Below are positions 33,098-38,598 of a DNA stretch of 38,598 nt, in pieces; the first letter of the stretch is position 1; each line of letters begins with the position of its first letter. Both the position numbers and the translations under genes were made by a program. Source of the stretch: JBAXPV01 sp037132075 (GTDB taxonomy: Bacteria > Bacteroidota > Bacteroidia > Bacteroidales > CAIXZF01); the NCBI GenBank assembly GCA_037132075.1, contig JBAXPV010000036.1, forward strand, positions 1 through 38,598, in the 5' to 3' direction. Under the pieces are notes generated by a model that worked only from the letters and a program-made list of their open reading frames with translations, was not told the origin of the DNA and searched no databases.

Positions 33098-34309
33098 ATG
33101 AAGATCATTGTACTCAATTGCGGAAGCTCTTCCATAAAATACCAGCTGTTCGAGATGCCGTCGCAGCAGGTCCTGGCCAAAGGATTGGTCGACAAAATCG
33201 GGCTTAAAGGTTCACTCATCAAACACCAGCGCAGCGATGGAGTCGAAGTGAAACTCGAGGGGGAGATCCTCGACCACCAAACCGGGATTGAATATCTGCT
33301 TGGAATCCTGACCAGCGAAAAATACGGTAGCATCAAAGCCATCGACGAAATTGAGGCCTTTGGCCATAGGGTGGTTCATGCAGGCGAAAAATTCAAAAGC
33401 AGCGTCAGCATTACCCCTGCCGTCATCGATGCCCTGGTTGAATGTATTGACCTCGCGCCACTGCACAACCCGCCTAACCTCGAAGGTATTTATTCTGTCT
33501 TAAAGCTACTGCCAGATGTCCCACAGGTTGGTGTATTTGATACCGCTTTCCACCAAACGATGGAGGACTTTGTCTATCTCTATGGAATCCCCTACTCGCT
33601 CTACGAAAAACACAAGATCCGCCGCTATGGCTTCCATGGATCCAGCCATAAGTTTGTCAGCAAACGTGCCTGTGAGATCCTGGGTGTCGACATCAATACC
33701 CAGAAAATCATCACCTGCCACCTCGGCAACGGCGCTTCTGTGGCTGCCATTAAATATGGAAAGTCATTTGATACCTCTATGGGGATGACCCCGATTGAAG
33801 GTCTAATCATGGGAACCCGTTCAGGAGACCTTGACGTGGGAGCTTTCATGCATATCCTCAACAAAGAAGAAATTGACGTTGCTACCGGGAACGTTTTGAT
33901 CAACAAATTCTCAGGGATGCTGGGCATCTCAGGAGTTTCTTCCGACATGCGCGATATCGAAAAAGCAGCAGCAGAAAATGACAAAAGAGCCCTTGTTGCG
34001 CTCAAGATGTATCAATATAGAGTAAGGAAATATATTGGTTCTTATGCCGCTGCCATGGGTGGTGTCGATATGATCCTATTCACCGGTGGTGTCGGAGAAA
34101 ATGATGTCACCTCACGCCATGAGATTATGCAGGGACTGGAATTTATGGGGGTTGATTTCGATGCCGATAAAAACAATGGATTGCGTGGGAAAGAAGCAAT
34201 TATCACCAAAGATGGAAGCAAGGTCAAAGTCATGGTAGTGCCTACGAATGAGGAACTTGTGATCGCACTTGATGCCTATGATATTATTATGGGGAAAGAG
34301 GTGCTTTAA
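33098..34309 (+). CDS. ackA: Acetate kinase
   Basis: AckA transfers phosphate from acetyl phosphate to ADP, giving acetate and ATP. The 403-residue protein has the ASKHA-fold motifs: LNCGSSSIKYQLFE at the N-terminus, GHRVVHAGEKF, DTAFHQTM, the phosphate loop HLGNGASVAAI and FTGGVGEN near the C-terminus. Length and motifs are normal. It ends the pta-dehydrogenase-ackA operon, pointing to fermentative acetate production with ATP gain. Confidence 0.96.
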   Translation: MKIIVLNCGSSSIKYQLFEMPSQQVLAKGLVDKIGLKGSLIKHQRSDGVEVKLEGEILDHQTGIEYLLGILTSEKYGSIKAIDEIEAFGHRVVHAGEKFKSSVSITPAVIDALVECIDLAPLHNPPNLEGIYSVLKLLPDVPQVGVFDTAFHQTMEDFVYLYGIPYSLYEKHKIRRYGFHGSSHKFVSKRACEILGVDINTQKIITCHLGNGASVAAIKYGKSFDTSMGMTPIEGLIMGTRSGDLDVGAFMHILNKEEIDVATGNVLINKFSGMLGISGVSSDMRDIEKAAAENDKRALVALKMYQYRVRKYIGSYAAAMGGVDMILFTGGVGENDVTSRHEIMQGLEFMGVDFDADKNNGLRGKEAIITKDGSKVKVMVVPTNEELVIALDAYDIIMGKEVL

Positions 34310-34310
34310 T

Positions 34311-34348
34311 AAGGATGAAGGATGATATATGAAGGATGAGGGATGAGG
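34311..34348. repeat. GGATGA-type dispersed repeat, copy near GtrA 2
   Basis: This array of AAGGATGA/GGATGA units includes AAGGATGATATATGAAGG. A 27-nt part (34311-34337) is the exact reverse complement of 35606-35632. It supplies the purine-rich sequence and overlaps the start codon (34343) of the GtrA gene. Confidence 0.7.
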
Positions 34349-34840
34349 AACATTTTTAAGACCACCGGCAGATGGCTCAGCGATGTCATTGACTTCTTTT
34401 ACCCGCCATTCCGGAAGTTTATGACACTGCAATTTTTTCGCTATGGCGTTACCGGGTCGGCAAACCTGGTTTTCGACTGGGTCCTTTATTTTGTGATCTA
34501 TAATTTTGTGCTTCAACAGCAGATGTTGTCACTGGGTTTTGTGACGCTTAGCTCCCATGTGGCCTCTTTTGCCATCAAATTTCCTATTGTTCTGATGACT
34601 GGCTTTTTGCTTCAGAAATATGTGACCTTTTCGCATTCTGAGATGCGAGGGCATGTACAGCTGTTTCGATATTTGATTGTGTTCCTTGTCAATCTACTAA
34701 TCAGCTTTGTCGGTTTGAAATTCCTGGTTGAGTGGCTTCGGATTTATCCAACAATTTCCAATATGCTGATGTCGATTATTACCGTATTTATCAGTTATTT
34801 CTCGCAGAAGAAATATACTTTTAAGGTGATGACGAGCTGA
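34343..34840 (+). CDS. GtrA family membrane protein 2
   Basis: The 165-residue protein has four membrane segments in its C-terminal part and the GtrA pattern (FFRYGVTGSANLVFDWVLYF, then LLQKYVTFSHSE, and a last FISYFSQKKYTF). Such proteins are thought to move lipid-linked sugars across the membrane. The N-terminal ~30 residues are not part of the domain. Its start lies inside a GGATGA repeat, which provides an AGGATGAGG sequence as the possible ribosome-binding site. It is only distantly similar to the GtrA at 21240. Confidence 0.85.
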   Translation: MRNIFKTTGRWLSDVIDFFYPPFRKFMTLQFFRYGVTGSANLVFDWVLYFVIYNFVLQQQMLSLGFVTLSSHVASFAIKFPIVLMTGFLLQKYVTFSHSEMRGHVQLFRYLIVFLVNLLISFVGLKFLVEWLRIYPTISNMLMSIITVFISYFSQKKYTFKVMTS

Positions 34841-34903
34841 TTAATATTTACTAAATTAGCATGAAGGTTCATTTTAGGTCAAAATGAGTCCCAAAGCCTA
34901 TTC

Positions 34904-35548
34904 ATGAGAACAATTCCCAGAATTCTCTATTTGTTCTTATTATACTCAGCTTGTATAAGCGGGCTGGCTGCCGTCGCTCAAAATTCAATCTCGGGCAAGA
35001 CAAAATATGCACATAAAACCCCAGCCGGTGTTTATGCACCAACTACCATAGGGAACCCCGTTAGTAACTGTGACAGCATCAAGGTTCTTTTAAAACAGAA
35101 CGACATTAATATTGATACTGCTTGCCCGGATATTATTGGAAACTACATCTTTTCAAACCTTCCAAATGGAACCTATACCATTGAAGCCTTAGTGCATAAG
35201 AAATGGGGTGGTGTTGGATCGAGTGATGCTCAGGCTGTTATGCGTCATTTTGTCAATTTTAATGGGTTTTCGCTTTACCCGGATGGCTATTTCACCAACA
35301 TTTTCCTCCTTGCTGGAGACGTCAACGGGATGGGGTTCGTCCCAAATGCACTAGATGCATTAATGATCACGAGGCGTTTTGTTGGGATAATTCCAGATTT
35401 CAAGCCTCCCGCTGTTAATCCGGGAAGGCCGGATTACACTTCAGAAAAACATACAATTATTGTATCTGACGGAATCAATATTATCAAAGATATCCTGGTA
35501 CTTGCGACGGGGGATGTCAATGGAACGTTTACACCTTATTCGCCTTGA
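34904..35548 (+). CDS. Small secreted protein with dockerin-like repeats
   Basis: The 214-residue protein starts with a signal peptide (MRTIPRILYLFLLYSACISG). A Cna-B/SdrD-like beta-sandwich fragment follows (SISGKTKYAH, then GNYIFSNLPNGTYTIEA). After that come two dockerin-like calcium-loop segments, GDVNGMGFVPNALDALMITRR and, at the end, GDVNGTFTPYSP, with a SSDAQAVMRHF helix before them. In Bacteroidota these modules usually sit at the end of large T9SS cargo proteins; here they stand alone and no sorting domain follows. It may be a free module or the rest of a larger protein. Confidence 0.6.
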   Translation: MRTIPRILYLFLLYSACISGLAAVAQNSISGKTKYAHKTPAGVYAPTTIGNPVSNCDSIKVLLKQNDINIDTACPDIIGNYIFSNLPNGTYTIEALVHKKWGGVGSSDAQAVMRHFVNFNGFSLYPDGYFTNIFLLAGDVNGMGFVPNALDALMITRRFVGIIPDFKPPAVNPGRPDYTSEKHTIIVSDGINIIKDILVLATGDVNGTFTPYSP

Positions 35549-35565
35549 GATTTTTACAAGAATGA

Positions 35566-35641
35566 TGTATGAAGGATGAACAAAGGATCGCAATCGGCAC
35601 TGTTTATCCTTCATATATCATCCTTCATCCTTTATCCTTAT
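35566..35641. repeat. Inverted repeat flanking yebC, left arm
   Basis: About 70 nt of GGATGA-type sequence pair in inverted orientation with 36413-36481. A 28-nt core (35569-35596) is identical, in reverse complement, to 36452-36479. The arm reaches the yebC stop codon region. Confidence 0.8.
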
Positions 35642-36381
35642 TCCATCGCTTCCATCAGCTCATCCGTCAGCTCCATATTATGCCAGACGTTGGTGATGTC
35701 ATCGTCATCCTCGAAGATATCTACGATTTTCATGATTTTTTTGGCACTTTCGACCTCGAGCTTCACCGTGTCATTGGGAAGGCGCTGGAGCGCGGCATTC
35801 TCGGGTTGAATTCCAAGTTCTTCCAGCTTTTTCATCATGGAGCCGAAATCTTCCATGGCTGTGGTCACGGTGATGAACTCATCTTCAACTGATATATCTT
35901 CCGCACCAGCGTCGATGAGGTCCATTTCGATGTCGTCCATTTTAATGCCTTCGAGCGGAATGGTAAAAATACCTTTACGGTCGAAGATAAATCCCAGGGA
36001 GCCATTGGTGCCGAGATTTCCTCCATATTTATTAAAGATGGAGCGGACATTGGCTACAGTACGCTGTTGATTATCCGTGGTGGCTTCTAGGAAAATAGCG
36101 ACGCCATTGGGGGCATAACCTTCATAAGTTGTTTCGAAGAGTGAGGCGCTGTCTTTGTCGGCCGCCTTCGAAATAGCCCTGGTGATGGTGTCTTTGGGCA
36201 TGTTACAACCCTTGCCATTGGATAAAGCAAGCCTTAATCGTGGGTTTCCTTCGGGATCAGGGCCATTTTCCTTAACGGCTATGGCAATTTCTTTGAGTAC
36301 CTTGGAGAAGATTTTAGAGCGTTTGGCATCGAGTGCACCTTTTTTACGCTTGATGGTGGACCATTTATTGTGACCTGACAT
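35638..36381 (-). CDS. YebC/PmpR family protein
   Basis: The 247-residue protein begins with the hallmark MSGHNKWSTIKRKKGALDAK and continues with the KIFSKVLKEIAIAVKENGPDP and EGYAPNGVAIFLEATTDNQQRT motifs. YebC proteins bind nucleic acids; some were called transcription regulators, and newer work shows YebC family members helping ribosomes past proline stretches. Which role applies here is not clear. Both sides of the gene carry the same repeat in opposite orientation, which is unusual for this housekeeping gene. Confidence 0.93.
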   Translation of the reverse strand: MSGHNKWSTIKRKKGALDAKRSKIFSKVLKEIAIAVKENGPDPEGNPRLRLALSNGKGCNMPKDTITRAISKAADKDSASLFETTYEGYAPNGVAIFLEATTDNQQRTVANVRSIFNKYGGNLGTNGSLGFIFDRKGIFTIPLEGIKMDDIEMDLIDAGAEDISVEDEFITVTTAMEDFGSMMKKLEELGIQPENAALQRLPNDTVKLEVESAKKIMKIVDIFEDDDDITNVWHNMELTDELMEAME

Positions 36382-36412
36382 ATTGGTTCCGGATTAGCTT
36401 TTAAGACGCAAA

Positions 36413-36481
36413 TATAAGGATAAAGGATGAGATATAAAGGATAAACAGTAACGATTGCGATCCTTTGTTCATCCTTCATGT
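36413..36481. repeat. Inverted repeat flanking yebC, right arm
   Basis: This is the reverse-complement partner of 35566-35641, about 90% identical outside the 28-nt perfect core, with a 7-nt deletion. A further unit of the same family (CCTTCATATATCATCCTTCA) follows at 36487-36507. It occupies the upstream region of yebC, so any promoter must overlap it. Confidence 0.8.
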
Positions 36482-36522
36482 CCGCCCCTTCATATATCAT
36501 CCTTCATAATTCGACAATCCTT

Positions 36523-38172
36523 CTAAAAGTTGACTAGCGTCAAACCCAGGCTAAATGGATACAATTCCGGGCCACGATCTTTTTTAAAGAGTGATGTCAG
36601 CGCATAGGTTGCATTCACGTTGAGCATTCCCCACCCGATCCTGGCGGTCAGGTCATATTTGAAGGCGTCCATCGAAAAGGCGTCCTTTTGTTTAACCTTG
36701 GCACCGTTGATGATATTTTTTGCATGAGAGCCGATGCGCCATCCCAGGATCATCCCGGCTCCAACATGAAAACTATTGGCATGATCTTTGGCATTGGTCT
36801 GATATTCAAAGAACAAGGGAAGGTCAAGGTAATTTACGACAAGTTTACTTTTCTCATATGATTTCGTAACATCAGTTCCGTAGGATCCATAGAGATTGAA
36901 GGAATCCTGGACGAGGACCACGTTGTTTTTAAAGCGATAATTAGCGTATTCGAGACCAAGCCCTGTAACCAGGCCAAAGTGATTACGGATGAGGTTGATG
37001 TTCTGCTCGAAGAAATTGATTTTCAAGTTGATTGACTTTTCCATTCTCAGGTCGAGATATTGAAAATCCGCAGGCATGGTAGTTGTTCCCTCTTTATTGA
37101 GATAACCATTAACCCCAAGCTCGAAACCGCCCCAGTGGCCGTTGAATTTATTTTTCTTGGGCCAATGCCAGTTATGATTCTCACCTAAATCCTTTTCGAC
37201 GACTTTCACCCCATCGTCATTGATCACCAATACTCTTCCCTGTGTTTTCCCATCGACTTGTTTTTCATTTAACATAATTTTCACCCCATCGTCATTAATG
37301 ATCAGCGGTTCCGAGGAACCAGAGTCTGATTTGATGATGATGCCATTGTCGTCGATGGTGATGGTTTTAATATCATTCAATTTTATCATTTGCGGTTCAT
37401 CCCCTGCATTCTTTGGCTGATCACTCCCAAAAACGGTGATTTTATCCCCTATATAAATTTTGGAAGCACCGCTGGTTTCTAGATTTGGCTTTGCCGGCAT
37501 TTGTTTTAGCGATAGCTTGGCTGCGCCGGATGTTTCCCCGCTGATTTCATCTTTAACATTCATGCTAACTTTTGAAGCGCCGCTAATTTCGACACTGGCT
37601 TTGGAAATTTCCATTTCCATGGCTTTTACGTTACTTGCACCAGTAGCTTCCAGGTTTACAAGCTCTGATTTCCCGGCCAATTTCACATCTGAAGCACCAC
37701 TAGATTCAACGATGAGGTTGTTGCAACTAAGATCAAGTTCAACTTTACTGGCTCCGCTGGCTTCCAGCGTAAAATGGTCGCTTTTAAGGGGGGCTATACC
37801 TTTAATATTTGAAGCCCCTGAGGATTCAATACGATTCAGGTTTTTTACCGTAACATAAATCTTGAGTTTATCTTGCTTCTGAATCCCTTTAAGATTGAAA
37901 GACAGCGTATTGTCATTTACTTCTACAAGGTTTTGCATATTGACATAGCCTGGATAATCGGCGACTACTTTTGGGTCATCTCCCTGGCTCAGAAATATCC
38001 TCAATGCACCTCCGGCCTCAATGGCCTCAATGGCTTTCTCAAGTTTGATTGTATTTGTGATCTCACTTGACTTTAGTGTATCCTGTGCGTTGGCACTAAT
38101 AAACGAGAAAAATAAAATAGCACCTAATGCCAGGTAGCTGATTTGATGATGAATGGTTTTCATGTTACTCAT
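36523..38172 (-). CDS. Head-GIN domain and beta-barrel fusion protein
   Basis: A signal peptide (MKTIHHQISYLALGAILFFS) is followed by a head-GIN domain (DUF2807-like, about residues 30-250), a right-handed beta-helix-like array with at least seven S/T-GAS/A repeats (SSGASNIKG, ASGASKVEL, SSGASDVKL, ATGASNVKA and more). A middle part with DDNGIIIKSD-type strands leads to a C-terminal outer-membrane beta-barrel (~340-549) ending SLGLTLVNF. Both ATG 38172 and ATG 38163 are possible; the latter starts at the signal peptide. The function is unknown; a surface adhesin or envelope scaffold is plausible. Confidence 0.82.
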   Translation of the reverse strand: MSNMKTIHHQISYLALGAILFFSFISANAQDTLKSSEITNTIKLEKAIEAIEAGGALRIFLSQGDDPKVVADYPGYVNMQNLVEVNDNTLSFNLKGIQKQDKLKIYVTVKNLNRIESSGASNIKGIAPLKSDHFTLEASGASKVELDLSCNNLIVESSGASDVKLAGKSELVNLEATGASNVKAMEMEISKASVEISGASKVSMNVKDEISGETSGAAKLSLKQMPAKPNLETSGASKIYIGDKITVFGSDQPKNAGDEPQMIKLNDIKTITIDDNGIIIKSDSGSSEPLIINDDGVKIMLNEKQVDGKTQGRVLVINDDGVKVVEKDLGENHNWHWPKKNKFNGHWGGFELGVNGYLNKEGTTTMPADFQYLDLRMEKSINLKINFFEQNINLIRNHFGLVTGLGLEYANYRFKNNVVLVQDSFNLYGSYGTDVTKSYEKSKLVVNYLDLPLFFEYQTNAKDHANSFHVGAGMILGWRIGSHAKNIINGAKVKQKDAFSMDAFKYDLTARIGWGMLNVNATYALTSLFKKDRGPELYPFSLGLTLVNF

Positions 38173-38193
38173 TATTTAATGTTATTATTTATT

Positions 38194-38385
38194 CTAGTAT
38201 GGCAAACATCCAGGTTGAATATGATAATTATAGTCCGTTTCCAATATTCTACTTGTATTTTTCCAGCTTCTTTCTGAATTGGCCACGCCTATTTTAATCC
38301 TGTCTGAGACCATTCCCATTCCAAGGATTACAATAAGCAGAATCATCATTGTCAGAAGTCTCATTATGGATTTTGGAATATTCAT
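38194..38385 (-). CDS. Possible small membrane protein (63 aa)
   Basis: An ATG frame encodes 63 residues with one N-terminal membrane segment (LLTMMILLIVILGMGMV) and a short hydrophilic tail. It lies 21 nt upstream of the head-GIN gene on the same strand and could be co-transcribed with it. I recognise no family, so this is uncertain. Confidence 0.35.
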   Translation of the reverse strand: MNIPKSIMRLLTMMILLIVILGMGMVSDRIKIGVANSERSWKNTSRILETDYNYHIQPGCLPY

Positions 38386-38413
38386 CTGGATGTTTCCTTC
38401 GTTGTAAGCGTAT

Positions 38414-38529
38414 GACGGGGACAGGCACCATTTGTTACAATTAATTTAAAAAAATGGCGAAAAAACAAATAAGCTCATCTGACCGAATTGAATTGTTATT
38501 GTCATGGCACCTAATCCCCCGGCCCCGTC
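38414..38529. repeat. Possible REP-like inverted pair at the right end
   Basis: GACGGGGACAGGCACCAT (38414-38431) and, inverted, a related sequence ending CCCCGTC (38504-38529) share GACGGGG and a GGCACC-like block. GGGGACAGGCACC motifs are common in dispersed elements linked to REP-associated tyrosine transposases. No transposase gene is seen up to the window end, and 38530-38598 shows nothing else. Confidence 0.35.
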
Positions 38530-38598
38530 TCCTTCATAATGGCGCTAACATAGTATTATTATTTGTATTTTTTATAGTTACCAAGTTTAGTGATTCTC

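Noticed and set aside
34311..36507. Reading the GGATGA repeats as a CRISPR array
   Set aside because: Units are short, imperfect and directly adjoining, without regular unique spacers, and no cas genes are in the window.
37460..37858. Plus-strand frame of 132 aa over the head-GIN gene
   Set aside because: It is a shadow of the GAS repeats on the other strand; the minus-strand gene has a signal peptide, domain repeats and a barrel.

Overview
The window looks like chromosomal DNA from an uncultured member of the Bacteroidota, probably Bacteroidales-like. The evidence is a cluster of lineage-typical genes: a T9SS C-terminal sorting domain on a secreted glycosidase, a GldN-like lipoprotein, DUF5686 and DUF4271 proteins, a head-GIN beta-barrel protein, and the rnpA-yidD-S41 and hemD blocks. 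Promoters fit the Bacteroidota form TTTG-N19..21-TAnnTTTG, and Shine-Dalgarno sites are mostly weak. No rRNA, tRNA, CRISPR array, integrase or transposase gene was seen.

Left part (1-9.9 kb). A SPOR-domain membrane protein (5' end outside the window), trmB and an alkyltransferase-like DNA-repair protein form a compact plus-strand run. Next come two minus-strand ORF6N genes. Each lies behind a nearly identical ~281-nt leader, although the proteins are only about 45% identical by eye. The second leader copy is also the upstream region of a 990-aa protein with receiver-like domains joined to a PEP/pyruvate-binding ATP-grasp domain. A secreted T9SS glycosidase and a ketoacyl-ACP synthase III follow on the minus strand, then a ~500-nt region with possible gene debris.

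Middle part (9.9-31 kb). A GldN-like lipoprotein precedes the translation block rplM-rpsI-rpsB-tsf, a strong terminator, then pyrH-frr. After that come a DUF5686 outer-membrane protein (minus), a CHAD protein (plus), and the minus-strand runs rsgA-dtd-mazG and dprA. A GtrA gene (plus) converges on a long minus-strand series, read from right to left: tonB-like, two beta-barrel proteins, DUF4271, hemD, rnpA, yidD, S41 protease, O-antigen ligase/polymerase-like and ChaN-like. These mainly serve the cell envelope, heme synthesis and RNA processing.

Right part (31-38.6 kb). pta, a 3-hydroxyacyl-CoA dehydrogenase-like gene with altered catalytic residues, and ackA form an acetate/ATP operon. A second GtrA gene, a small dockerin-like secreted protein, yebC (flanked by ~70-nt inverted repeats) and a head-GIN/beta-barrel protein follow. 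The most unusual points are the ORF6N leader duplication, the altered dehydrogenase inside pta-ackA, the inverted repeats around yebC, and a terminator hairpin inside the start of the DUF4271 gene.
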